Assembly (NCBI GenBank): GCA_013001965.1
Contig: JABDLA010000035.1
Coordinates: 1-54,860 of the forward strand
Direction of reading: 5' to 3'
DNA from: Flavobacteriaceae bacterium
GTDB taxonomy: Bacteria; Bacteroidota; Bacteroidia; Flavobacteriales; Flavobacteriaceae
Length of the DNA stretch: 54,860 nt
A model generated the notes under the pieces. It saw nothing but the letters and a program-made list of their open reading frames with translations, was not told the origin of the DNA and did no database searches. Each line of letters opens with the position of its first letter. The stretch's first letter is position 1. A program made the position numbers and the translations under genes. Below are positions 34,657-43,184 of this stretch, one piece after another.

Positions 34657-34765
34657 AAATTTTTATTGGTAATAAAAAGCTTATTTATTTGTTATTTTTC
34701 AATAATTTGCAGCGACTTTTTTAGATTTTTAGGTTAAATTTTTTCTGTTGATCCTATATTTTCCA

Positions 34766-35848
34766 ATGGTTTTAAAAACATTGTCCTTACTGAACTACAA
34801 GAATTTTGACAATCGCACTTTTGAGTTTGATGACAAAATCAACTGCTTCGTTGGCCCAAATGGGATTGGCAAAACCAATGTTTTAGATGCCATTTATCAT
34901 CTGTCTTATGGCAAGGGCTATTTTAACCCGATCTCATCGCAGAACATCAAACATGATAGTGATTTCTTTGTGGTTGACGGGTCCTATGAAAAAGATAATC
35001 GCGAAGAAAATATTATGGTGACCCTGAAGCGCGGCCAGAAAAAGATCATCAAAAGAAACGGCAAGATCTATGAACGCTTTAGTGATCATATAGGATTCTT
35101 ACCATTGGTCATTATTTCGCCTGCAGATCGTGATTTGATCATAGAAGGCAGTGAAACACGACGTAAATTTATGGATAGCGTGATTTCTCAAAGTGACAAA
35201 CAGTATTTAAAGGATCTCATCGCCTATAGTAAGATCATATTGCAACGAAATTCCCTTCTGAAGTATTTTGCCGCCAATCGAACCTTCGACCAGGATTCAT
35301 TGGATGTTTATAATCATCAGATGGTTGAATTCGCTGACCCAATTTATAATAAACGCAAGGCCTTCATCGAGGCTTTCACGCCTATTTTTAAGGCACGCTA
35401 TAAGGCTATTAGCAATGATAATGAGAGTGTTGAGCTCATTTATAAGAGCGACCTCAGTGAAGATGATCTTTTGGCACTTTTAAAAAGCAATATAAAGCGA
35501 GATCGAGCATTGCAATATACAAGTGTTGGCATACATAAAGATGATCTTAAATTTGAAATCGAAGGTCACCCTATTAAAAAATTTGGAAGTCAAGGGCAGC
35601 AAAAATCATTTCTGATCGCCTTGAAATTAGCCCAATTTGATTTTGTGAAACAGCAATGCGGCGTTAATCCCATTTTGCTTTTGGATGATATTTTCGACAA
35701 ACTTGATGAACAACGTGTCGCACAAATTATTACCTTAGTCGATGATGAGAATTTCGGTCAATTATTTATTAGTGATACCCATCCCGAACGTACAGAAGAA
35801 GCGATTAAGAGTGTGCACCAAACCTATAAAATGTTCGAATTAAATTAA
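34766..35848 (+). CDS. recF: DNA replication/repair protein RecF
   Basis: The track starts at a TTG (34748); [21 protein letters not shown] from the ATG at 34766 is the normal RecF beginning, giving 360 residues. The Walker A is [23 protein letters not shown], the family signature [28 protein letters not shown] follows, and the ABC signature and Walker B are [20 protein letters not shown] and [17 protein letters not shown]. RecF loads RecA at gaps with RecO and RecR. It is divergent from the ribH operon and followed by a lipoprotein gene three bases on. Confidence 0.97.
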   Translation: MVLKTLSLLNYKNFDNRTFEFDDKINCFVGPNGIGKTNVLDAIYHLSYGKGYFNPISSQNIKHDSDFFVVDGSYEKDNREENIMVTLKRGQKKIIKRNGKIYERFSDHIGFLPLVIISPADRDLIIEGSETRRKFMDSVISQSDKQYLKDLIAYSKIILQRNSLLKYFAANRTFDQDSLDVYNHQMVEFADPIYNKRKAFIEAFTPIFKARYKAISNDNESVELIYKSDLSEDDLLALLKSNIKRDRALQYTSVGIHKDDLKFEIEGHPIKKFGSQGQQKSFLIALKLAQFDFVKQQCGVNPILLLDDIFDKLDEQRVAQIITLVDDENFGQLFISDTHPERTEEAIKSVHQTYKMFELN

Positions 35849-35851
35849 ATT

Positions 35852-36277
35852 ATGATGATTGGCAAGAAGATACTTTTGGTGTTCATTTTAACGGTATTGA
35901 GTTGCCGTCAGTCTGCCGAATCAATGATTCCTTATCTTGAAGGGTATTGGGAAATAAGTCATGTAGAAAAGAAGGGCAAGGTCATTAAGGAGTTCACAAT
36001 GAATACGCAAGTTGATTATTTTGAAGTGCATGATGATCTCAGTGGGTTTAGAAAAAAAGTCAATCCAACTTTAGAGGGAAAATTTATCGTTTCAAAACAC
36101 CAAACACCCTTTGCGCTCAAGATGATTGGAAATGATTTACAAATTCATTATTCTGATAATGACATTTCTTATGTCGAAACCATTTTAAAAGTGAATGCCG
36201 AAACTTTGATCATTAAAAATGAAGATGGAATCATCTATACATATACACCCTTTGAATCCTTAGATCTTAAGTTATGA
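35852..36277 (+). CDS. Small lipocalin-like lipoprotein
   Basis: A 141-residue lipoprotein (MMIGKKILLVFILTVLSCRQS). The mature part opens with YLEGYWEISHVEKKGKVIKEF, a G-x-W strand that suggests a lipocalin-type barrel, and the rest alternates short beta strands. No enzyme residues are recognised. It overlaps the DUF721 gene by four bases, so it is translationally coupled in the recF operon. This position is reproducible in flavobacteria, to my knowledge, but the role is unknown. Confidence 0.82.
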   Translation: MMIGKKILLVFILTVLSCRQSAESMIPYLEGYWEISHVEKKGKVIKEFTMNTQVDYFEVHDDLSGFRKKVNPTLEGKFIVSKHQTPFALKMIGNDLQIHYSDNDISYVETILKVNAETLIIKNEDGIIYTYTPFESLDLKL

Positions 36278-36570
36278 CAAAGCGCCATAATGAGCATATG
36301 AAACTAAGCGAAGTGCTGAAAGAATTTGTTGAAAACAATAAACTTCAGTCGGGTCTGGATAAGGTCGATGTTCATGATGCCTGGAAACAACTCATGGGTA
36401 AGGGGGTGAACAGTTATACCACCAATATCATTTTACAAGGCCAAACGCTTCACGTCCAGTTAAGTTCTTCGGTTTTAAGAGAAGAACTAAGTTACGGCAA
36501 AGAAAAAATAATCGCGATGCTCAACGACGCTTTGGGTAAACCGCTCATTAAGAAGTTGGTTCTTAGGTAA
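36274..36570 (+). CDS. DciA-like DUF721 protein
   Basis: A 98-residue protein with the DUF721 fold: HMKLSEVLKEFVENNKLQSGLDKVDVHDAWKQLMGKGVNSYTT, then the strand-rich LQGQTLHVQLSSSVLREELSYGKEKIIAMLNDALG. DUF721 includes DciA, the helicase operator that helps load DnaB at origins in bacteria lacking DnaC. Its link to recF supports a replication role. It is shorter than proteobacterial DciA, as in other Bacteroidota. A hairpin terminator lies 150 bases downstream. Confidence 0.9.
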   Translation: MTKRHNEHMKLSEVLKEFVENNKLQSGLDKVDVHDAWKQLMGKGVNSYTTNIILQGQTLHVQLSSSVLREELSYGKEKIIAMLNDALGKPLIKKLVLR

Positions 36571-36722
36571 AAATACGTGACACCACGTATTGACTTCTAT
36601 GCTTAAGAAGTTTACCTTTATGTCATAATAATAATTTTATTACAGTATTCTTTAAGTTTATTTAGTTAGTTATATATCTTAAATAGAATTTAACCTTCTG
36701 TTCTGGTGTTTGAAAAACAGAA

Positions 36723-36750
36723 AAAACGCAACCGATTCCGGTTGCGTTTT
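36723..36750 (+). terminator. Terminator of the recF operon
   Basis: The perfect 12-bp stem AAAACGCAACCG / CGGTTGCGTTTT with loop ATTC. The T-run is part of the stem itself. Confidence 0.75.
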
Positions 36751-36816
36751 ATGCATTTAAAAATGAGAGAATTTTCATATATTTTGTTAAAATATCGATT
36801 TTCCAATATATTAGTT

Positions 36817-36824
36817 TAACTTTG
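36817..36824 (+). promoter_or_regulatory. -7 promoter element of the cold-shock gene
   Basis: TAACTTTG matches TAnnTTTG 27 bases before the start codon. No -33 TTG at standard spacing; the leader is short, unlike the long cspA leader of E. coli. Confidence 0.55.
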
Positions 36825-36851
36825 CAACTTATTAATATTTAATTTTATACA

Positions 36852-37043
36852 ATGAGCAAAGGAACAGTAAAGTTCTTTAACGAACAAAAAGGTTTCGGCT
36901 TCATCATTGAAGAAGAGACCAACAAAGAGCACTTTGTGCACTTTTCAGGATTAATCGACGAAATTCGTGAAGGAGATAATGTGGAGTTCGAATTGACCGA
37001 AGGTAAAAAAGGAATGAACGCAGTAAACGTAAAAGTATTATAA
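36852..37043 (+). CDS. Cold-shock protein
   Basis: A 63-residue single CSD protein: MSKGTVKFFNEQKGFGFIIEEETNKEHFVHFSGL. The RNP1 motif KGFGFI and RNP2 FVHFS are intact, so it should bind single-stranded RNA or DNA and act as an RNA chaperone. It is monocistronic, with its own promoter element and a shared terminator at 37065-37096. Slightly shorter than the 66-70 residues of typical CspA proteins. Confidence 0.96.
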   Translation: MSKGTVKFFNEQKGFGFIIEEETNKEHFVHFSGLIDEIREGDNVEFELTEGKKGMNAVNVKVL

Positions 37044-37064
37044 TAACCGTTTTTCACTTTTAAA

Positions 37065-37096
37065 AAAAAACCACCAGTTTTCACTGGTGGTTTTTT
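37065..37096. terminator. Bidirectional terminator between csp and the T9SS protein gene
   Basis: The stem ACCACCAGT / ACTGGTGGT with loop TTTC is extended by A-run/T-run pairs on both sides. It serves both convergent genes. Confidence 0.93.
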
Positions 37097-37118
37097 ATTG
37101 CTTATTATTAAAAATAAG

Positions 37119-39800
37119 TTATCTATTCAAAATCAATCGCTTCGCAGAACTGTGTTGGTCAGAACTCAATCGTACGAGGTACAAACCATTTTTGAGGTTT
37201 GAATGCAATTCCATTCTGTATTTCGGGTTCTGGATATCTTCCAGTCTGTGAGTAGATAATAGCTTTCCTGTAAGATCCATCACATCAATCGTCACATCAG
37301 TATCCAGGAAGTTTTGCAGATCAAGATCTACCGTTCCTCTGGATGGATTTGGCGATAAGCCCCAATCTGCTAATCCTGCCGGATCTATTGCCGGTGGAAC
37401 CGCACAACCATCCACTCTATCCAAGGTTAGGTTGAATTCTCCAGTATTTCCTAAGAATCCTGTTACAAAAATAAAATACGTTGTACCAGCAGTTGTAGGG
37501 AATTGTAAAAATGAACTAAATCCAGCGCATCCCGGACCATCATCATTGCCATCCACACAAGTTAAAAACGGGCATTCCCCGGAATACACTATAATTTTAG
37601 TATCGTAGTTAGCATTGTTGCATGTACTGGCAGTATAATCTCCACCTTCAGCAACAAATTGATACCAAAGTCCGGCATAATTACCTACAAAGGTTCCACA
37701 AGTATCCTCACCGCTATAATCATACAATGGTGCTCCATTTGTATTTCCATTTACCGTCTCACCGCATGCAATTGTAGGGGCATTATCATCACAAGGTAGT
37801 TCCGGTGGGCCAGAACAAGTAATATTCATTTCAAACACTCCTGTAGAGCTGCCATATCCAGCAACATATATCGAATATGTAGTTCCCGCTACACTAGGAA
37901 AAGTTAATTCTGATGTTAATCCAGGTCCGCTGTCATCATCACCATCGATGCATACTAGTGCACCGCAAGTACCTTCATAAACTACAACTCGCGTATCAAA
38001 ACCTGAATTACCCAAATCTAAAGTAACAAAATCTCCCGTTCCAAGGAATGAATACCACACGCCTGCTGAATTGTTATCCGGCTGGAAAGTAATTCCACAG
38101 AATGGAGAAATTTCATCAGTATCAGTTGCAAAACTGGTATCACCGGTAACTACATCACCACAGGCAATCGAAAGCGCATCACCACAAAGGTCATTGGCCG
38201 GTGTAAGATCGGTCGTAAAGCTGGTCTCCGGACAACCTATGGCACTTCCGTTATCATTATATGGTGTAATGGTCACATAATAAGTCGTGTCATTACTCAA
38301 TGGGCCAAGATCTAAGGTTGTCACATTACCAACATCCTGGTTATTGACCACATCAGAACCACCCGGGGATGTTCCTACATTAACTATATATCCTTGAACA
38401 TAACCAGGGGCTACACTCCATGAAATATCTGCATCAGGGTCTGTAACTATAGATCCATCAGCAGGATCGGTCACAGATGTACAGCCGGGACGTGTATCGC
38501 AATTGATTTGATCACAAGCTCCTATTGAATCCCCATGATTAAGGTGTGCGTTTACGGCATTCACACTTACGCAAATAGTCTCACCTCTGTGACAAATGAC
38601 CACCTTGTCATTATTTGGATTATTATCACAATCGGCATCAACAACTACCACAGTGGTTTCTGCTGTAGACGTACAGCCTTCAGCATCTGTTAGGGTTACT
38701 GTATACACCGTGGTTTCCGTTGGGCTTACTGTTACGTTAGCTCCAGAACCTGCGCCATTATCCCACTCATAAGTCAATAAACCTGTACCAAAGCCTACAG
38801 CTGAAAGATCGGCTGAATCCGGTGCAAAACCTTCAGCGCCAAGATATACCGTTTGGCAATCGTTGTCTATAGTCACATAGCAGGCGCAATCTACAGTTAA
38901 ATTGAAATTACCAGTACCCGACCCAAAGCCATGTACATAGATATAATATAAAGTACCGGCAGTACTTTCAAATTCCAAGGATGATTGGAAATTAGGTCCA
39001 CCACAAATTTGTAATCCCGAAGGATCAAAAAACGATTGATCATCATCATTAGCAGCAACACAATTCAGGTTGTTACATACACCTTCATAAACACTTAGTT
39101 TAGTATCATAATCAGAACCACAGGTGTCTAATGTTATCATGCCTCCTGTACCTTCAACGGTGTACCATACACCAGGGGCTGTAACTGATATGCCATCACA
39201 TAACCCAGGTGCTCCGGTATCTGTGGCATCTTCTGTTGATCCTGTCACAGAATCTCCACAGGCCAGGCTAATGGCGTTTGGACATTCGTCATTGACAATT
39301 GGATCTGGTGGGTCAGTACATGTAAATTGCAAGGTAAAGTTTCCTGTTGCAGTTCCAAATCCATGAACCAGAATGAAATAGGTAGTTCCGGCAACAGTAT
39401 CTAAAGGATCTGTTTGAGACGAAAAGCCACTACATCCAGCACCATCATCATTACCGGTTTCACAAACTAAGGCCCCGCAAGCACCGGAAAAAATACTAAT
39501 CTTAGTATCGTAATCTGCTTGATTACAAGTACTTGCAACGATCGTACTACCATCACTTTCCCATTTGTACCAAACGCCCGGCGCAGTATTGGATGTGCCA
39601 CAAAAACCGACATCATCAAATGTTTGCCCGACGGTAGTACCGGGATAAAGTGCAGGAATTCCGCTACTAGGCCCACATTGGATCTCAGTGGCATTATCAC
39701 AGAAATCATTGCCAATACCTCGATTTTGTGCCAGGGCTGAATAACAGCCCAGCATAAGGAATACAATTATCCCTCTAAAAAATAGTTGATTACATTTCAT
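37119..39800 (-). CDS. T9SS-secreted multi-domain repeat protein
   Basis: An 893-residue exported protein with a signal peptide (FFRGIIVFLMLGCYSALAQ). Four copies of a PPC-like beta domain recur, each with CG..V.G.T, a GVWY(K/T/S) strand, YDTK/FDTR, and GTTY(F/S)I(L/Y/F)V.G..G.TG.F: two near residues 30-305 and two near 540-800. Between them are an Ig-like segment (LTYEWDNGAGSGANVTVSPTET), a short CHRGETICVSVNAVNAHLNHGD motif and a fibronectin type III domain. The last 75 residues (WGLSPNPSRGTVDLDL to SSAKRLILNR) are a type A T9SS sorting domain. No catalytic site seen; an adhesin or structural surface protein is likely. Confidence 0.93.
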   Translation of the reverse strand: MKCNQLFFRGIIVFLMLGCYSALAQNRGIGNDFCDNATEIQCGPSSGIPALYPGTTVGQTFDDVGFCGTSNTAPGVWYKWESDGSTIVASTCNQADYDTKISIFSGACGALVCETGNDDGAGCSGFSSQTDPLDTVAGTTYFILVHGFGTATGNFTLQFTCTDPPDPIVNDECPNAISLACGDSVTGSTEDATDTGAPGLCDGISVTAPGVWYTVEGTGGMITLDTCGSDYDTKLSVYEGVCNNLNCVAANDDDQSFFDPSGLQICGGPNFQSSLEFESTAGTLYYIYVHGFGSGTGNFNLTVDCACYVTIDNDCQTVYLGAEGFAPDSADLSAVGFGTGLLTYEWDNGAGSGANVTVSPTETTVYTVTLTDAEGCTSTAETTVVVVDADCDNNPNNDKVVICHRGETICVSVNAVNAHLNHGDSIGACDQINCDTRPGCTSVTDPADGSIVTDPDADISWSVAPGYVQGYIVNVGTSPGGSDVVNNQDVGNVTTLDLGPLSNDTTYYVTITPYNDNGSAIGCPETSFTTDLTPANDLCGDALSIACGDVVTGDTSFATDTDEISPFCGITFQPDNNSAGVWYSFLGTGDFVTLDLGNSGFDTRVVVYEGTCGALVCIDGDDDSGPGLTSELTFPSVAGTTYSIYVAGYGSSTGVFEMNITCSGPPELPCDDNAPTIACGETVNGNTNGAPLYDYSGEDTCGTFVGNYAGLWYQFVAEGGDYTASTCNNANYDTKIIVYSGECPFLTCVDGNDDGPGCAGFSSFLQFPTTAGTTYFIFVTGFLGNTGEFNLTLDRVDGCAVPPAIDPAGLADWGLSPNPSRGTVDLDLQNFLDTDVTIDVMDLTGKLLSTHRLEDIQNPKYRMELHSNLKNGLYLVRLSSDQHSSAKRLILNR

Positions 39801-39968
39801 ATTAAATATATTTAGTTGATAAATAGTTACATATTCACTATTTGGGGCGCTGGTTGAAAGATGAGGGGAGCACCAATGCAGGATATTTTAATATGAAGTT
39901 TATAGAATTTGAAGTGATTAAATATATTAAATTTAATTGAAAAACTTAAAGAATTGTTAATAACTAAA

Positions 39969-39995
39969 AAAAACGCACCCAATAGGTGCGTTTTT
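39969..39995 (-). terminator. Terminator of ndk
   Basis: An 11-bp stem AAAAACGCACC / GGTGCGTTTTT with loop CAATA, 26 bases after the ndk stop. A-run and T-run make it potentially bidirectional. Confidence 0.9.
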
Positions 39996-40020
39996 ACTTA
40001 CAATATTATGTCATTTTTTA

Positions 40021-40440
40021 CTAAAACATCTCTCTTCCGGCAAAATGAAAGGCGCCTTCAATAGCCGCGTTTTCATCGCTATCACTGCCATGAATGGCAT
40101 TTTCACCTATAGATGTTGCATATAATTTACGAATTGTCCCTTCTGCTGCTTCCTCCGGATTAGTCGCTCCTATGATCGTTCTGAAATCTTCAACGGCATT
40201 ATTCTTTTCCAAAATGGCCGCAACAATTGGTCCGCGTGTCATATACTCTACCAATTCACCATAGAAAGGACGCTCTTTATGTATGGCATAAAATTCCTTA
40301 GCATCTGCGGTAGTCATTTGAGTCAGCTTCATCGCTACGATCCGGAATCCTGAAGCCGTTATCTTATCTAATATTGCACCAATATGCCCTTTTTCCACGG
40401 CATCCGGCTTAAGCATTGTAAATGTTCTGTTTGTAACCAT
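40021..40440 (-). CDS. ndk: Nucleoside-diphosphate kinase
   Basis: A 139-residue NDK, which transfers the gamma phosphate between nucleoside triphosphates and diphosphates through a phosphohistidine. [23 protein letters not shown] opens the fold and the active histidine is H117 in [11 protein letters not shown], the same numbering as the E. coli enzyme. The length is standard. It is cytosolic and monocistronic, with a well-formed promoter in front and a terminator behind. Confidence 0.98.
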   Translation of the reverse strand: MVTNRTFTMLKPDAVEKGHIGAILDKITASGFRIVAMKLTQMTTADAKEFYAIHKERPFYGELVEYMTRGPIVAAILEKNNAVEDFRTIIGATNPEEAAEGTIRKLYATSIGENAIHGSDSDENAAIEGAFHFAGREMF

Positions 40441-40461
40441 TAGTTCGTTTTAAATTGGTTG

Positions 40462-40491
40462 CAAAAATACCATTTTTATAGATATTTGCAA
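40462..40491 (-). promoter_or_regulatory. Bacteroidota promoter of ndk
   Basis: The minus strand reads TTG (40491-40489), a 19-nt spacer, then TATTTTTG (40469-40462), a good -33/-7 match, 22 bases before the ATG. It lies just downstream of the PhoD-like gene's stop. Confidence 0.75.
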
Positions 40492-40494
40492 CTT

Positions 40495-41535
40495 TTAATA
40501 GCCTTGGATAAGTTCCTGCTGCAGCCTATTCTTGTCGCCTCTCATTTGTAAGATTAAAGTTTTGGTTTCGAACTTCACTTTAATGATCCCAAAACTTTTA
40601 TCTGAAACGACCTTGCCTACTCTGAACCTATTGGGTTCGGAGGTAAATTTATCGTAAGAATGCGTCAAACCGCTGGAAGTAAAATCAATTAAAGGATAGT
40701 CGACACCTTCAATGGTGGTCTTTGAAAATTCAGAAATATGGCGATCTCCTGACAGTACGATCACAGCCTTCGCCTTTGATGATTTCACCAGTTTTTTAAA
40801 TCTATCAACCTCATGCGGCATATTGGCCCATTTTTCATAACCGTGTTCCTCAGGCAATACCTGAATACTGCTGATGACCATATTAAAATCGGCTTGAGAT
40901 ACATTCAATTCGTTTTCAAGCCATTTCCATTGTGCCTCTCCCAACATCGAACCTTCTCCATAGGAATTCTTTTCAAACTTGGTATTGGGTTTGGTCGATT
41001 TTTGCATGGATGTTCTATGGTATCTCAAATCTAAAACAATAAGTTTCACACTGCCTTTAGCTGTGGTGATCATTTCGGAATAATACACACCTTCACGCTT
41101 TCGCCGTTGATCCTCTTTCGAAACACCCAGAAAATCAAGAAGTAACTGCTGACTGCCTTTTTTCGCCTTAAACTCTAGCCCACCATCATTAAGTCCGTAA
41201 TCATGATCATCCCAGGTACCGTGAATTTTTAGTTTTGACATGATCTCCTTATAGCCCTTTTGAGCAAGTTGTTTCTCATAATGCCTCGCCATGAGCTGCA
41301 TATCATCGGTATCTGAATAGATATTATCACCACCCCATATCCAGTAGGACGGATTATTGGCCAGAACATCATCCCATAATGGGTTTTCAAGATCCTGATC
41401 GTTACAGGAACCAAAAGCTATGATGAGATCAGCATCTATTTGCTGAGCTGTACTGGTATTGGTTTCCGGTGCCTGGGTGGATTTACAGGCGGCAAAAATC
41501 AAGAGAACAATGAGCAGTTTTGCAAGGGTTTTCAT
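40495..41535 (-). CDS. PhoD-like metallophosphatase lipoprotein
   Basis: A 346-residue lipoprotein (LLIVLLIFAACKST). The alkaline phosphatase D pattern is complete: IIAFGSCNDQ, WIWGGDNIYSD (metal-binding Asp/Asn), IHGTWDDHDYGLNDGG, VLDLRYHRT, and VIVLSGDRHISEF for the C-terminal His. The family hydrolyses phosphodiesters or monoesters outside the cell and uses calcium and iron. It has a separate promoter element (41563-41570). Substrate is not known; the family includes phosphate-starvation enzymes, but no Pho box was identified. Confidence 0.92.
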   Translation of the reverse strand: MKTLAKLLIVLLIFAACKSTQAPETNTSTAQQIDADLIIAFGSCNDQDLENPLWDDVLANNPSYWIWGGDNIYSDTDDMQLMARHYEKQLAQKGYKEIMSKLKIHGTWDDHDYGLNDGGLEFKAKKGSQQLLLDFLGVSKEDQRRKREGVYYSEMITTAKGSVKLIVLDLRYHRTSMQKSTKPNTKFEKNSYGEGSMLGEAQWKWLENELNVSQADFNMVISSIQVLPEEHGYEKWANMPHEVDRFKKLVKSSKAKAVIVLSGDRHISEFSKTTIEGVDYPLIDFTSSGLTHSYDKFTSEPNRFRVGKVVSDKSFGIIKVKFETKTLILQMRGDKNRLQQELIQGY

Positions 41536-41562
41536 TTTGATATCTTATGGATTAATTTTATA

Positions 41563-41570
41563 CAAAAGTA
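41563..41570 (-). promoter_or_regulatory. -7 promoter element of the PhoD-like gene
   Basis: The minus strand reads TACTTTTG (TAnnTTTG) 28 bases before the start codon. No -33 TTG at standard spacing. Confidence 0.45.
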
Positions 41571-41617
41571 GTTGAATTGATTTAATGGATACTGATTAAA
41601 TTGTATATTCGCTTTTT

Positions 41618-42634
41618 ATGACAAAAAATGAAATTTCAGAGATAAAACAACTGTTATCTTCTTCAAAAAAGATCGTAATAGTTCCTCATAAAAACCCTGA
41701 TGGCGATGCCATGGGATCGTCCTTAGGCTTGTATCACTATCTGATCAATTTAGGACATACCGTTACTGTTATTACACCTAATGATTATCCTAATTTTTTG
41801 AAATGGCTTCCCGGTGACGAATCCGTTATGATCTTTGAGGGCAATTTGTCCTATTCAAAAAAACGAATCGATGAGGCCGATCTGATTTTCACTTTGGACT
41901 TTAATGACCTCAGCCGAACTGGTGACATGGCACCATTTCTCGAACAGTCTGAGGCTATTAAAATTCTGATCGATCATCACCAAGAACCTAAAGATTATGC
42001 GACATATATCTATTCAGATGTCGCTATGTGCTCAACGAGTCAGATGATCTATCATTTTATCGAAATGCTGGATGCTACCGCTGACATTTCTAAAAATATC
42101 GCTAGCTGTCTTTACGTAGGCATAATGACAGATACAGGTTCGTTTCGGTTTCCTACAACAACCAGTTTAACGCATCGCGTGGTAGCTGATCTTATTGATA
42201 AAGGTGCTGATAATTCACAGATTCATACCAATGTGTATGATAATAACAGTTATAACCGATTGCAATTACTGGGTTGCGCTTTAAATAATTTAAAGGTTAT
42301 TCCCGAATTACATACGGCCTATATCAGCCTGTCTCAGGAAGAGTTAAATCAGTTTAATTTCAAGAAAGGTGATACCGAAGGCGTTGTAAATTACGGTCTA
42401 TCAGTTAAAGGCATTCAGTTTGCAGCTATTTTTATCGAACATAAGCAAGAAGGCATCGTAAAGGCCTCATTTCGGTCTAAAGGCAGCTTTGACGTGAATA
42501 CTTTTGCCAGAGATCATTTTAATGGTGGCGGCCATATCAATGCAGCAGGAGGACGTAGTGATTTGAACTTAAACGACACCATTGAGAAATTTATTAGTAT
42601 ATTACCACACTATAAAAATGACCTCAAATCATGA
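41618..42634 (+). CDS. DHH-family NrnA-like oligoribonuclease / pAp phosphatase
   Basis: A 338-residue DHH phosphoesterase. IVIVPHKNPDGDAMGSSLGLY and LIFTLDFNDLSR provide metal ligands, the DHH box is KILIDHHQEP, and the DHHA1 C-terminal part ends with FNGGGHINAAGGRS. NrnA enzymes degrade short oligoribonucleotides and dephosphorylate pAp to AMP. The stop overlaps the gldI start by four bases (ATGA), an arrangement I recognise in gliding flavobacteria. Confidence 0.95.
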   Translation: MTKNEISEIKQLLSSSKKIVIVPHKNPDGDAMGSSLGLYHYLINLGHTVTVITPNDYPNFLKWLPGDESVMIFEGNLSYSKKRIDEADLIFTLDFNDLSRTGDMAPFLEQSEAIKILIDHHQEPKDYATYIYSDVAMCSTSQMIYHFIEMLDATADISKNIASCLYVGIMTDTGSFRFPTTTSLTHRVVADLIDKGADNSQIHTNVYDNNSYNRLQLLGCALNNLKVIPELHTAYISLSQEELNQFNFKKGDTEGVVNYGLSVKGIQFAAIFIEHKQEGIVKASFRSKGSFDVNTFARDHFNGGGHINAAGGRSDLNLNDTIEKFISILPHYKNDLKS

Positions 42635-43173
42635 ATAGAGTAGTATTAATAGCACTTCTGGTCCTTATCTCGGCCTGTAAATCACCTGAGGCCCGCTTTC
42701 CTGTTTCTCAAACTTCAGGTTCGTTTATCAAAGAATCGGCCGAACGCAATAAAAAATTGAATGAAGCTGAGCACAACCGCATAATAAAGATTATTCAGGA
42801 ACAACCGGAACTCAGTTATAAAGCTTCAGAGAATGGCTTCTGGTACTATTACAATACCAAAAATGAAGCCGACAGCATTACACCGCAATTTGGAGATATT
42901 GTAAATTTCAATTACGATATAAAGGACCTTAACGGAAGGACCATCTATACCGAAAATGAAATTCGAACTCAAAATTATGCCATGGATCAGCAAGAATTAT
43001 TTACCGGACTAAGAGAAGGATTAAAACTGATGAAAGCCGGTGAAATTGTAACCTTTTTGTTTCCATCGCAAACCGCTTTTGGTTACTACGGCGATGAAGA
43101 CCGCATTGGCACCAATATTCCATTGATGTGTAAAGTCAAAGTCAACACCATAACTCAAAAAGAATCAAATTAA
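42631..43173 (+). CDS. gldI: Gliding-motility prolyl isomerase GldI
   Basis: A 180-residue lipoprotein (VVLIALLVLISACKSP) with an FKBP-type PPIase domain: GDIVNFNYDIKDLNGRTIYTE, GLREGLKLMKAGEIVTFLFPSQTAFGYYGDEDRIGTNIPL. GldI is a lipoprotein isomerase needed for gliding in Flavobacterium johnsoniae, probably folding T9SS or Gld components in the periplasm. The overlap with the NrnA-like gene and the PPIase gene 11 bases downstream support the call. Other gld genes are not in the window. Confidence 0.9.
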   Translation: MNRVVLIALLVLISACKSPEARFPVSQTSGSFIKESAERNKKLNEAEHNRIIKIIQEQPELSYKASENGFWYYYNTKNEADSITPQFGDIVNFNYDIKDLNGRTIYTENEIRTQNYAMDQQELFTGLREGLKLMKAGEIVTFLFPSQTAFGYYGDEDRIGTNIPLMCKVKVNTITQKESN

Positions 43174-43184
43174 CTTATTATTTC

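Larger units (their letters stand above)
36571..36851. other. 281-base intergenic region between dciA-like gene and csp
   Basis: It holds AT-rich sequence, one terminator hairpin (36723-36750) and the csp promoter (36817-36824). I saw no ORF or RNA gene. Confidence 0.6.

Noticed and set aside
41229-41414. 61-residue ORF inside the PhoD-like gene
   Set aside because: Alternative-frame shadow on the same strand as the real gene.
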